Source: Pseudomonadota bacterium (GTDB lineage Bacteria; Myxococcota_A; Polyangia; Polyangiales; Polyangiaceae). Taken from it: DNA of 40,522 nt. Positions 33,501-40,522 of the stretch are shown piece by piece. The notes beneath the pieces are model-generated. The model did not search any database, was not told the DNA's origin, and saw nothing but the letters and a program-made list of their open reading frames with translations. The stretch covers positions 1-40,522 of the forward strand of contig JAEXCN010000483.1 of NCBI GenBank assembly GCA_023402175.1, written 5' to 3'. Within the stretch, counting starts at the first letter, position 1; each line of letters starts with the position of its first letter. The translations under genes were made by a program, and so were the position numbers.

Positions 33501-34638
33501 CGCTGGGAGCGCCGGTGCAGGCGTAGCCCGGCTCGATCCCGCAGGTCGCGCTGCAGCCGTCGTTGTTCGCGACGTTGCCATCGTCGCAGTCCTCACGCGG
33601 AGAGAGGATGCCGTCACCACAACGATCGTCGTAGGCGTCGACGACGAGGTAGCGATAGGCGTTCGGGAGACTCTCCTCGTTCTCGTTGCAGATCGTGATC
33701 CGATTCAGCCCGCTACGCCACGGTGCGTTCGGGCCGAACTCCCGCACGATGTTCTTCTGCCATGGCTGGCCGCCCGGCTGGGAGACGACGACCGGCAAGA
33801 ACGGCGTCCCGTTGACCTGAGCACTGTCGAAGTCGTTGTCGTTGAACATCGCCAGCCGGACGCGGAAGCGCGCGACGTCCAGCGTCGAGGGCAAGAGGAA
33901 GTCTTGATAGACGCAGACCGGCGCTCCGAGCGGCGCCGCCATGAAGCGCGCCGTCTGGAGCTCCTGCGGCCAGTCGTTGGCGGTGCGAACGCTGGTGGCG
34001 GCGCCCGTGGTCGTACCGCTGTAGAACCAGTGGGGGTCGGCGCCGCTCTCCAGGCGACGGTTCTGCGTGTCGACGCCGGTGTTGAACAGCATCGCTCCCG
34101 AGCTCACGCAGCGGCTCGGGCTGCCCGCACACGAGAAGCCGGGCTCCACCTCGCAGAGGCGGCTGCAGCCGTCGCCTTCGACCTGGTTGCCGTCGTCGCA
34201 GGTCTCCTGGTCGAAGTTCGGCCACTGGCGATTGTCCACTACGCCGTTGCCACACAACGAGAGACCGCAGTCGGCGGAGCAGCCGTTGCTGTCCGCGATG
34301 GTGTTGCCGTCGTCGCAAGCCTCGCCGGTGTTCACGACGCCGTTGCCACACAGGCTCGCCAACGAGCAGGAGCGTCCGGGCACGTGACAGAGAAAGCCGG
34401 CCTCGATGACACCGGCGGCGGAGCATCCGTCGCCGGAGACGGGGTTGCCATCGTCACACTGCTCGCCCGCTTCGAGCTTGCCGTTCCCTACGAGGGCGAA
34501 GGACTGACTCCCCACCTCCACGTGTTCGGCGGCGGGCGTGCCTTTCCCGCAAGCGATGACCGTCAAGGACAGCGCGAGGAGCGCTACGGCGATCGTGTTC
34601 CAGCGTGCAGTCTCGTGCGACGGGCGAAGTGGGTTCAT
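30598..34638 (-). CDS. Giant surface protein: CDDGN (DUF4215) repeat array, Ig-like domains, MYXO-CTERM-type tail
   Basis: The protein has 1346 residues. The N-terminus carries a lipobox, LTVIAC (Cys30). There are thirteen Cys-rich repeats of the form CGNG-x5-GE-x-CDDGN-x3-GDGCS-x2-C. Three occur near residues 50-155. After an inserted ~190-residue domain with no such repeats, ten more lie in unbroken series (about 340-770). A ~150-residue beta domain follows, then about three Ig-like modules of ~95 residues (about 923-1200, each with TA-x2-DAAGN-x3-S-type ends). A further Cys-containing domain and a Pro/Glu linker precede the tail GGCSASPN, a hydrophobic helix and RRPSRRRAA. DUF4215 proteins are typical of myxobacterial cell surfaces. 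Having two potential anchors is unusual. Function is probably adhesion or matrix. Confidence 0.9.
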   Translation of the reverse strand: MNPLRPSHETARWNTIAVALLALSLTVIACGKGTPAAEHVEVGSQSFALVGNGKLEAGEQCDDGNPVSGDGCSAAGVIEAGFLCHVPGRSCSLASLCGNGVVNTGEACDDGNTIADSNGCSADCGLSLCGNGVVDNRQWPNFDQETCDDGNQVEGDGCSRLCEVEPGFSCAGSPSRCVSSGAMLFNTGVDTQNRRLESGADPHWFYSGTTTGAATSVRTANDWPQELQTARFMAAPLGAPVCVYQDFLLPSTLDVARFRVRLAMFNDNDFDSAQVNGTPFLPVVVSQPGGQPWQKNIVREFGPNAPWRSGLNRITICNENEESLPNAYRYLVVDAYDDRCGDGILSPREDCDDGNVANNDGCSATCGIEPGYACTGAPSVCAATCGNGVLNASEECDDGNKTSGDGCSASCRVEAGRACPVPGAACVATCGNGVIDPGELCDDGNQRVGDGCSASCRIERGYECSGAPSSCTRTCGNGRLDPGELCDDGNTTFGDGCSNVCTLELGYACPTAGQACVMTCGNGTVNPGEQCDDGNLVAGDGCSSDCRLERGYACSTPASGLSSCVATCGNGVLDANETCDDGNKVSGDGCSFGCRVEVGYSCSGAPSACSTACGDGIVAGNESCDDGNHASGDGCSGVCQVEAGWRCPTPGTSCVNTCGNGTIEAGEACDDGNKVTGDGCDGFCRVEAGYGCSGKPSACVARCGDGIRAGGEACDDGNLKAGDGCDAACNVEPGYTCLGNPSVCAVACGDGVKAASEECDDGNLTVGDGCDASCHVEAEYGCRNTGVRAVYTRLGRTDCTQVSSMTEPTLASSAVQAALGAPGRYRVRYVAGAVSYSGGGSWYPGVVGVNYSSAAGVQRFSLGFVGGGAATRAVAEAAGAGQQRDFDAVTGDVRLALIDTDCALNDNSNTPVTYRVDALSICQRVPVLTSPPPPARRTSGNVGGVATPGATVRVYLDGAAAPACTVTVGNDGSWSCNLAGASEGSHAVVVSSTVLSATETAASVTIDIDPTAPAAPVIVIPASGALLTASPAVIAGTAEHESLVTVREGATELCTATTNAAGEWGCLPTTPLAEGAHSITATAVDDAGNVSPASTPSTFTIDTIPPVAPAFTAPASGAFLATGTPMLEGTAEAGSQVIVREGSVTVCTASTNAGSQWTCAPSSALAEGAHSVTATARDAAGHESAASSPLTFTVDTIAPDTSFTKQPSARTKERNASFAYASTEANVSFECSLDNAAFAPCSDTYAVALGEHVLRARAVDRAGNVDPSPAEARWTVEETQVTPPPGSPEEPKPTPSSPEEPGPTPPAAATGGGGCSASPNAATQGPAWLFVLGLLCLRRPSRRRAA

Positions 34639-34776
34639 GACAGGTCTCGATCGGATAGAGAGGCGCGACGCGGGTCGAACGGACCATCCGCGATCCGGTA
34701 ACAGTCGCTGCTGCCCCGTCCCGACACAAGGTGAAAGACGGCATAAACGACAGAACGCGTATCCGCGAATGTGCGC

Positions 34777-34839
34777 GAGCCTCGCTCCTTTTTTCTTCTC
34801 GAGCCTTGCGAACCTTACGAACCTTGCGAGCCTCGCGAG
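34777..34839. repeat. 9-bp iteron-like repeats in the divergent promoter region
   Basis: The intergenic region between two divergent giant surface-protein genes (34639-34917) contains four contiguous 9-bp units of the form GARCCTTGC (34801-34836) with one or two substitutions each. A further copy, GAGCCTCGC, lies at 34777. A T-rich run (CTTTTTTC, 34788) separates the lone copy from the array. Direct repeats at 9-bp steps could be a regulator-binding array. The rest of the region should hold both promoters. Confidence 0.55.
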
Positions 34840-34917
34840 TAGGAGCGCGCTAGTCCCTGCAAGAAAACGCTGCTACCGGTGAGAGCCCTCGGGGGGCCTG
34901 AAATCGGAGCTCGTTCG

Positions 34918-37900
34918 ATGTCTCTTCGCAATCAGACCGCGCGCGAAGCGGTCGCGGCGCTCGTGTCGGCAGGGCTCCTTATTTCGTGCACCGGCGACAG
35001 TCGAGCGACGTCTGAACGGGGCACGAGCGAGAGCAACACGCAGCGCAGCGCTCTCCTCGTCGCCCCGGGCTGGTCCGGAACAGCCGCCATGGCCTCGAGC
35101 CGCGCGCAGCATGCGGCGGTCCTTCTGCCGACGGGCAAGCTCCTCGTGATCAACGGCGTCTCCAGCAGCGGCTTCGTCGGCACGGCTGAGCTCTACGATC
35201 CCGCCACCAACACGTGGACCGCTGCGGGCGCCCCAGGGATCCCGGGCAACGTCACGACGGCGGTCGTGCTGCCGAGCGGCAAGGTCCTCGCGGTGTCCGA
35301 CGAATCGACGAAGGGCTCGCTCTACGATCCGATCGCTGGAACGTGGACCGCCACGCAGCCGATGTCGGCCGCTCGTTCGATCCCGACGCTCACCGTCTTG
35401 AACAGCGGAAAGGTGCTGGTGGCGGGCGGCTCGGACCTCGCGACGGCGGAGCTCTACGACCCGGACACGAACACGTTCTCTCCGACCGGCTCCCTCTCCG
35501 CCGTTCGCCGCGCGTTCTGCGCCACGCTCCTTCGCGACGGACGAGTGCTCGCCGCGAGCGGTTTCAACGGGACCGGCGAAGTCCCGAGCGCGGAGATCTA
35601 CCACCCGGCCACCGGAACGTGGAGCGCAGCTGCGCCGCCGCTCGTCCCTCGGCACTACGCGACGAGCACGCTCTTGCCGAACGGCCGCGTCCTCCTCGCC
35701 GGCGGCTTTGGAGCCTCCGGCGTGCTCACATTCTCCGAGCTCTACGACCCCGCGGCGAACACCTGGACCGCGACCGGCAGCCTTACGTTTCCGCGGAACG
35801 GACACGACGCGACGCTGCTCCCCAACGGAAAGGTGATCGTCATCGGGGGCAGCGACGGCGCGCGGAACCCGCAGGTCATCGCCGAGCTGTACAATCCGGC
35901 GACCGGAACGTGGACCGGTGCGGGCTCGCTGGCGACGGGTCGGGAGAACGCGACCGCGACGCTCTTGCCGACCGGCAAAGTGTTCGTCGCCGGGGGGTTC
36001 AGGTCGAATCCCGCCCCCACCACCTTCTTCGCGACCACGGAGCTCTACGATCCGGGCGTGAACGCCTGGTCTCCGGCAGGCGCGCCGGCGGGCCGCCTGG
36101 ACGGCGTCGCCGCGCTGCTTCCGTCGGGCAAGGTGCTCGTGGCCGGCGGTCGGAACGGCGCGGGCAACTCGGTCGCGACCGCGGAGCTCTACGATCGGAC
36201 CACGAACACCTGGTCTGCGGCGGGGGCTCTCGCGACGCCACGCGAGCGTGCCTCGGCGACGTTGCTGCCGAACGGAAAGGTGCTCGTGGCCGGCGGCCTG
36301 AACGGAGCGTCGGCGCTCGCCGCGACCGAACAATTCGATCCGGCTGCGAACACGTGGAGCGGCGCAGCGGCGCTGGCCGGAGCGCGGCACTCTCACACGA
36401 CCACGCTCCTCGCGGATGGGCGGGTCCTCGTCGTCGGCGGTGACAACGGCAGCGCGGTGCTCGCGACCGCGGAGCGCTACGATCCGGGCGCCAACGCCTG
36501 GTCCGCGGCGGGCTCGATCGCGTCGGCCCGTGCAGGCCATGCGGCCGTGCGGCTGGCGAACGGCAAGGTGCTCGTCGCCGGCGGGCGGAACGGCGCCGGC
36601 GCCGCGATCGACTCCACCAGCATCTACGATCCGGCCACGAACGCGTGGGCGCCCGCAGCTTCTCTTGCTCACGCACGTGAAGGCCTCACGCTCACGCTGC
36701 TCCCTTCGGGCAAGGTCCTCGCAGCGGCCGGTCTCGCGGCCGGCGCCGCCCTCGCGACCAGCGAGATCTACGATCCGTCGGCGAACGCGTGGGCGCCCGG
36801 CCCCACGCTCGCGCAGGCGCGATATCGGCACAGGGCGACGCTGATGCCTTCGGGGAAGGTGCTGCTCGCTGGCGGCCTGCGGGCAGCGGGGACCTTCGCC
36901 GACGTGGCCGAGACCTACGATCCGACGAGCCGCGAGCTCACCGCGGTGGCCACGCCCGGCGTCCGCGGCGGGATCGTCGCTGCAGCGCTTCCTTCGGGGG
37001 AGGTGCTCGTCGCCGGCGGCACGAGCGCGCCCACTGCGCAGCTCTACGAGGACACCGGCGCCGCCGTCGAGTGGCGTCCTTCCGTCACGGCGCCCAGCTC
37101 GCTCGTCCGGGGCTGTCCGGCCGTCCTCGAAGGCGAGCGCTTCCGCGGGATCTCCGGCGGCAGCGCCGGCAGCTACCTCGACTCGTCGTCCAACTTCCCG
37201 CTCGTGCGGATGCGCGCAGCCGAAGGCGGCCAGCTCTGGACGCTTCCGGCGAGCTCGACGTCGACGACGCGCGCGACGGTGATGGTCCCCGTCGACCTCC
37301 CGGCGGGAAGCTACGGCCTTTCGATCTTCGCCAACGCGATCTCCGGTGGTCGCGTGGTGACGGTCAGCCCCAACTCGGCCCCCACGGCCCAGGCGACCGC
37401 CGCGACGACGATGAACGACACCGCCGTCGCCATCACGGTCACGGCGAGCGATCCCGACGCCGGACAGGCGTTGACGTTCGCCCTCGTCACGCCACCTCAG
37501 CACGGAACGCTGAGCGGCTCGCTCCCGTCCGTCACGTACACGCCGAACGCAGGCTACGTCGGCGCAGACAGCTTCACCTATCGGGCGAAGGACTGCGGCC
37601 TCGAGAGCAACCTCGCCACCGTGAGCATCACGATCCACGATCGGCCGCCCACGATCACCTGCCCGGCCGACGTCGTCATCGAAGCCACGAGCGAAGGCGG
37701 CGCGGTGGCCAGCTGGCCTCCGGCAACGGCCACGGACACGCTCACGCCGTCGCCGACGATCACGTATTCGCCACCGCTCGGAGGCACACTGCCGCTGGGC
37801 AACACGACCGTGACCGCCACCGCCGAGGACTCCGGCGGTAACACTGCATCCTGCACGTTCCAGGTGAGCGTGAGGGACACGACCCCGCCGGTGATCACGT

Positions 37901-38544
37901 GCCCCGCGAACGTCGTCGTCGAAGCGACGAGCCCCGCCGGAGCAGCCGCGACCTGGCCACCGGCAACGGTCACCGACACAGCGTCGGCGCCTGCGATCAC
38001 CTACTCGCCTCCGCTCGGAAGCACCTTCCCGCTCGGGAGCACGACGGTGACGGCCGAGGCCAAGGACGCTTCGGGGAACGAGGTCACCTGCACCTTCGAC
38101 GTGCTGGTCAAGGACACGACGCCACCATCCGTGACCTGTCCAGCCGACATCACGGTGACCGCATCGAGCTCCGCGGGCGCGGTGGTCACATTCGCTCTCC
38201 CCGAAGGGAGCGACAAGGCCTCGCCCGTGACGGTCACTGCGGCGCCGCCCTCGGGCAGCACCTTCCCGATCGGCGCCGCGCCCGTCACCATCACGGCGAC
38301 CGACACCTCCGGCAACTCGACGAACTGCACCTTCCAGGTGCTGGTGCAGCTGGCAGCCAACGACGACGCCGGTGCGCCGCAAGCCGACGCCGGCGGCGAG
38401 CCCACGGTCGAAGAAGGAGGTAGCGGCTGCGGCTGCCGCGAGAGCCCGAGTCGAGCGAGCTCGTCATCGCTCGCGCTCATGCTCGGCGTGGCTGTTTGGA
38501 TCGGGCGACGGGGACGCCGCCCCTCGCTCACCACGACGCGTTGA
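34918..38544 (+). CDS. Giant surface protein: 14 kelch-type repeats, galactose-oxidase-like E-set domain, HYR domains, MYXO-CTERM-type tail
   Basis: The protein has 1208 residues. ATG 34918 (MSLRNQTARE) is preceded by GGAG at ~9 bases; an earlier in-frame start would add 13 residues before the signal. The lipobox is LLISC (Cys24). Fourteen repeats of ~47 residues span ~58-705 (PSGKVLVAGG...TAELYDP-x2-NTW). An E-set domain like the C-terminal domain of galactose oxidase lies at ~716-815 (GISGGSAGSYLDSSSNFPLV). It is followed by a Big_9/cadherin-like domain (~819-905) and three HYR repeats (~906-1146, each with P-x-ITCPA and GN-x3-CTF). The tail is GSGCGCRE, a hydrophobic helix and GRRGRRP. It is probably a large extracellular binding protein. 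I did not identify the copper-radical residues of active oxidases. Confidence 0.9.
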   Translation: MSLRNQTAREAVAALVSAGLLISCTGDSRATSERGTSESNTQRSALLVAPGWSGTAAMASSRAQHAAVLLPTGKLLVINGVSSSGFVGTAELYDPATNTWTAAGAPGIPGNVTTAVVLPSGKVLAVSDESTKGSLYDPIAGTWTATQPMSAARSIPTLTVLNSGKVLVAGGSDLATAELYDPDTNTFSPTGSLSAVRRAFCATLLRDGRVLAASGFNGTGEVPSAEIYHPATGTWSAAAPPLVPRHYATSTLLPNGRVLLAGGFGASGVLTFSELYDPAANTWTATGSLTFPRNGHDATLLPNGKVIVIGGSDGARNPQVIAELYNPATGTWTGAGSLATGRENATATLLPTGKVFVAGGFRSNPAPTTFFATTELYDPGVNAWSPAGAPAGRLDGVAALLPSGKVLVAGGRNGAGNSVATAELYDRTTNTWSAAGALATPRERASATLLPNGKVLVAGGLNGASALAATEQFDPAANTWSGAAALAGARHSHTTTLLADGRVLVVGGDNGSAVLATAERYDPGANAWSAAGSIASARAGHAAVRLANGKVLVAGGRNGAGAAIDSTSIYDPATNAWAPAASLAHAREGLTLTLLPSGKVLAAAGLAAGAALATSEIYDPSANAWAPGPTLAQARYRHRATLMPSGKVLLAGGLRAAGTFADVAETYDPTSRELTAVATPGVRGGIVAAALPSGEVLVAGGTSAPTAQLYEDTGAAVEWRPSVTAPSSLVRGCPAVLEGERFRGISGGSAGSYLDSSSNFPLVRMRAAEGGQLWTLPASSTSTTRATVMVPVDLPAGSYGLSIFANAISGGRVVTVSPNSAPTAQATAATTMNDTAVAITVTASDPDAGQALTFALVTPPQHGTLSGSLPSVTYTPNAGYVGADSFTYRAKDCGLESNLATVSITIHDRPPTITCPADVVIEATSEGGAVASWPPATATDTLTPSPTITYSPPLGGTLPLGNTTVTATAEDSGGNTASCTFQVSVRDTTPPVITCPANVVVEATSPAGAAATWPPATVTDTASAPAITYSPPLGSTFPLGSTTVTAEAKDASGNEVTCTFDVLVKDTTPPSVTCPADITVTASSSAGAVVTFALPEGSDKASPVTVTAAPPSGSTFPIGAAPVTITATDTSGNSTNCTFQVLVQLAANDDAGAPQADAGGEPTVEEGGSGCGCRESPSRASSSSLALMLGVAVWIGRRGRRPSLTTTR

Positions 38545-38591
38545 GCGGATCACGACGAGCCGGCTCCGACCGCCTCGTCGAGTGAACAGTT

Positions 38592-38615
38592 TGATCAATG
38601 TCGACCGATTGTTCA
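38592..38615 (+). promoter_or_regulatory. Dyad operator TGATCAAT-N8-ATTGTTCA in front of the GST gene
   Basis: The half-sites TGATCAAT and ATTGTTCA are inverted repeats differing at one position, separated by GTCGACCG. The same dyad, including the GACCG part of the spacer, occurs in reverse orientation upstream of the LysR gene (40283-40306). It ends 29 bases before the GST ATG. It is probably the binding site of the LysR regulator encoded next door. Confidence 0.7.
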
Positions 38616-38644
38616 TCCGCGCCCACCGTCGTATCAATCCGGGC

Positions 38645-39265
38645 ATGACGAATCGACTCGAGCTGTTTCTGGTCCCGAAGTGGTGCTCTCTCGTTCCCAA
38701 CATCGTGCTCCACGAGCTCGGGATCGACTTCGAGCTCACGTTCGTCCATCCGACGACGAAGGTGACCGCGAAGGGGGACGACTTCCACGCGATTCATCCG
38801 CTTGGCTACGTCCCTGCCCTCCGACTCGAAGACGGAACCGTCCTCGGCGAGACCGCGACGATCGTGCGCTACCTCGCCGACGCATATCCCGAGCGAAGAC
38901 TCGCGCCCGAGCCGGGCACGCAGGAGCGTCTGCGGCTCGAGGAGCTCCTCGTGTTCATCGCCACCGAGCTCCACAAGGGAGTCGCGCCTTTCACGATCAT
39001 GCGAAACCCGAGCGAAGACAGCAAAGCCTGGGCGGCCGAGCGCCTCGCCGCCCGCATCGACCTCCTGGAACGGAAGCTCGGCGAACGGCCGTTCTTCGTC
39101 GGGGACCGATTCACGATCGCCGATGCGTATGCGTTCTGGGCCATCCGCAACGCCGCTATCCTGGCCAAACGCAAGCTGTCTCCGCAGCTCCGGGCGTTCA
39201 TCGAACGTGTCGGCGCGCGTCCAGCGGTCCTCGCCGCAGAAGCGGCCGAGCGGCGCCGCTCCTGA
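38645..39265 (+). CDS. Beta-class-like glutathione S-transferase
   Basis: The protein has 206 residues from ATG 38645 (MTNRLELFLVPKWCSLVPN). The N-terminal thioredoxin-like domain has WCSL with Cys14 in the position of the Cys10 of E. coli GstA. It also has the cis-Pro motif GYVPALRLEDG and the glutathione-binding ETATIVRYLAD. The helical C-terminal domain has FIATELHKGVAPF, matching the IATELHKG segment with its functional His, and the N-capping box FTIADAYAFW. The enzyme conjugates glutathione to electrophiles or reduces peroxides. It carries the dyad operator shared with the convergent LysR gene, so induction by the regulator's ligand is likely. It is transcribed towards the LysR gene. Confidence 0.9.
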   Translation: MTNRLELFLVPKWCSLVPNIVLHELGIDFELTFVHPTTKVTAKGDDFHAIHPLGYVPALRLEDGTVLGETATIVRYLADAYPERRLAPEPGTQERLRLEELLVFIATELHKGVAPFTIMRNPSEDSKAWAAERLAARIDLLERKLGERPFFVGDRFTIADAYAFWAIRNAAILAKRKLSPQLRAFIERVGARPAVLAAEAAERRRS

Positions 39266-39342
39266 CCATCATCGGGGGCGTCCAACGAGCCGGTCCGCGC
39301 AGAGCCCGACCTCCGGACCACACGGACGATGCGAAGAGCGCA

Positions 39343-40272
39343 TCAGCCCCGAGAGCGCCGGGGCTTCACGAGGCATCCCGGCCAGACGTCGAGGAACTCT
39401 TTGAGCACCGCGACGAAGGCCTGGACGCGGACCGGCACGTGGTTGCTCCGGACATACACCGCGTAGAGCTGCTCGGGAGGAGCGGAGAACCCGGCGAGCA
39501 CCGTGACGAGCGTGCCTTCGGCGATCGCCGGTGTGCCGATGTAGCTGGGAAGCCGGGCAATGCCTGCACCCGCGACGGCGAGGTCCCGGATGATCGACCA
39601 CGTGTTCGCGGACACGTGACGGAAGACGATCGACGAACGCGTCGCGCCCCGAACGAACCGCCACGTAACCGGGGAGTGACGCGTCCCCATCACGAGGCAC
39701 GAGTGACTCGCGAGATCGCGTGGATGCCGCGGAACACCCCTGCTCTCGAGGTATGCGGGGCTCGCGAGGAGCTCGTATTTCGTCGGCGCGCCGATCTTCT
39801 TGGCCACGAGCGACGAGGTGTCCGGCGGATCGGTCTCGAGCACGACGTCGAAGCCGTCGCGCAGGGGATCGATCTTGTCGTTCCGCAGCTCGATCTCGAC
39901 CTCGACCTCGGGATGTTCGCGCGTGAACGAGGCGAGCACCTTCCCGAGCACGGCCTGACCAAGCTCGACAGGGGCACCGACGCGAAGGCGGCCGCGCGCG
40001 GCGCTCGTTCGACCGGAGACGGCGCGCTCCGCCTCCGTCAGCGCGTCGAGCGCGGCGCGGACCTGCTCGAAGTAGTGTCGGCCTTCCTCCGTGAGCGACA
40101 CCCTTCGCGTCGTTCGCTCCACGAGCTTCGTCCCGAGCCGATCCTCGAGACGCCGGATCTGGACGCTGACCGTCGACGCCGGTGAAGACAGAGCGTTCGC
40201 TGCCGCGCGGAAGTTTCCGGTCTCGGCGACCTTCGCGAAGGCATGCACGGCGTAGAAGTCGGGGCGGTCCAC
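39343..40272 (-). CDS. LysR-family transcriptional regulator
   Basis: The protein has 309 residues from GTG 40272 (MDRPDFYAVHAFAKVAET). Residues 3-62 form the LTTR winged helix-turn-helix (NFRAAANALSSPASTVSVQI, RRLEDRLGTKLVERTTRRV), followed by the linker helix. Residues ~92-295 form the periplasmic-binding-like effector domain (GRLRVGAPVELGQAVLGKVL, DVVLETDPPD, AVAGAGIARLPSYIG). The overall look is of the large AaeR/DsdC-like LysR subgroup. It is convergent with the GST gene (77 bases between stops). Its own start codon is 10 bases from the same dyad found before GST, which suggests autoregulation and control of GST. An ATG at 40280 is out of frame. Confidence 0.92.
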   Translation of the reverse strand: MDRPDFYAVHAFAKVAETGNFRAAANALSSPASTVSVQIRRLEDRLGTKLVERTTRRVSLTEEGRHYFEQVRAALDALTEAERAVSGRTSAARGRLRVGAPVELGQAVLGKVLASFTREHPEVEVEIELRNDKIDPLRDGFDVVLETDPPDTSSLVAKKIGAPTKYELLASPAYLESRGVPRHPRDLASHSCLVMGTRHSPVTWRFVRGATRSSIVFRHVSANTWSIIRDLAVAGAGIARLPSYIGTPAIAEGTLVTVLAGFSAPPEQLYAVYVRSNHVPVRVQAFVAVLKEFLDVWPGCLVKPRRSRG

Positions 40273-40282
40273 CGGCCCATGA

Positions 40283-40306
40283 TGAACAATCGGTCAGGAT
40301 TGATCA
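40283..40306 (-). promoter_or_regulatory. Dyad operator in front of the LysR gene
   Basis: Read on the minus strand, this is TGATCAAT-CCTGACCG-ATTGTTCA, with half-sites identical to the GST operator and 5 of 8 spacer bases shared. It ends 10 bases before the GTG start, so a bound regulator would cover the promoter or the transcript start. This fits negative autoregulation. Confidence 0.7.
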
Positions 40307-40387
40307 ATTGGGCCCGGCACGATCGCGTGAGACGACCCCCCGGCTGCGTTCGGCGGGGTGGTGGGCCCGCGAAGGCAAGGCTGGCTC

Positions 40388-40522
40388 TCAGGGGTCCGCC
40401 GGAGCGCGGGGGCGCCACGCATACGTCGCCGTTCGCGGCGTGCCCTCCAACGGCACGGCCGCCGACATCCGGGCACCGAGCGGCCAGACCGCGAGCTCTT
40501 GACCTCGCGGGATGAGGACGGT
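40388..40522 (-). CDS. C-terminal fragment of a gene running off the right edge
   Basis: A minus-strand frame is open for all 44 codons from the window edge to a TGA at 40388-40390. It has GC-rich third positions and reads TVLIPRGQELAVWPLGARMS, then AAVPLEG, then ...WRPRAPADP. The alternating hydrophobic and charged pattern looks like a real protein end. The family cannot be told from 44 residues. It would lie upstream of, and in the same direction as, the LysR gene. Confidence 0.4.
   Translation of the reverse strand, partial: TVLIPRGQELAVWPLGARMSAAVPLEGTPRTATYAWRPRAPADP

Noticed and set aside
31990..34701. Long antisense ORF (903 codons) across the CDDGN-repeat gene
   Set aside because: Its apparent repeats simply mirror the CDDGN units on the other strand. 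There is no credible start signal or fold pattern.
34873..38382. Long antisense ORF (1169 codons) across the kelch protein gene
   Set aside because: It has Arg/Gly/Ala-rich low-complexity translation typical of high-GC antisense frames. The plus strand has clear repeats, a lipobox and domains.

Overview
The window is very GC-rich (about two thirds G+C by eye) and most likely comes from a myxobacterium (Myxococcota, probably Polyangiales). Supporting signs are two surface proteins ending in MYXO-CTERM-type tails (Cys, hydrophobic helix, Arg cluster), a long Cys-rich CDDGN (DUF4215) repeat array, an AgmX/PglI-type domain, ten predicted lipoproteins, and many false antisense ORFs of the kind typical of high-GC3 genomes.

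Layout. 1-3.4 kb is a decayed zone: the right end of an IS4-type element, an HNH-type gene that loses its reading frame at that IS, three degenerate 194-bp tandem repeats, a long inverted repeat, and two ORFs broken by frameshifts. 3.4-8.5 kb holds a beta-helix lipoprotein, a translationally coupled operon of a lipoprotein and a cobalamin-binding radical SAM enzyme, and an AgmX-like lipoprotein. 8.6-19.1 kb is a run of ten minus-strand genes: two unknown proteins, a WYL regulator, a BolA-like protein overlapping a frameshifted HEPN-like gene, a secreted protein coupled to an NlpC/P60-like cysteine peptidase, an HhH-GPD glycosylase-like protein, a SWIM-SNF2 helicase and an Rpn-family PD-(D/E)XK nuclease. 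19.8-23.6 kb has three plus-strand envelope proteins (PEGA/TPR, Gly-rich lipoprotein, duplicated-domain lipoprotein). 23.8-26.4 kb has a VapBC toxin-antitoxin pair and an FAD aromatic-ring monooxygenase. 26.5-38.5 kb is dominated by lipoproteins and by two divergent giant surface proteins (CDDGN array; kelch/HYR). 38.6-40.3 kb has a beta-class glutathione transferase and a convergent LysR regulator, and the same 24-bp dyad lies in front of both genes. A gene fragment runs off the right edge.

How the genes may work together. The clearest regulatory link is the LysR/GST pair, because both promoters carry TGATCAAT-N8-ATTGTTCA. The lipoprotein/radical-SAM operon (ATGA overlap) and the peptidase/periplasmic-protein pair (TGATG overlap) look like functional partners. 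The minus-strand block with SNF2, glycosylase, HEPN-like, WYL and Rpn genes has the flavour of a genome-maintenance or conflict island, but that is inference. No CRISPR array, rRNA or credible tRNA was seen.
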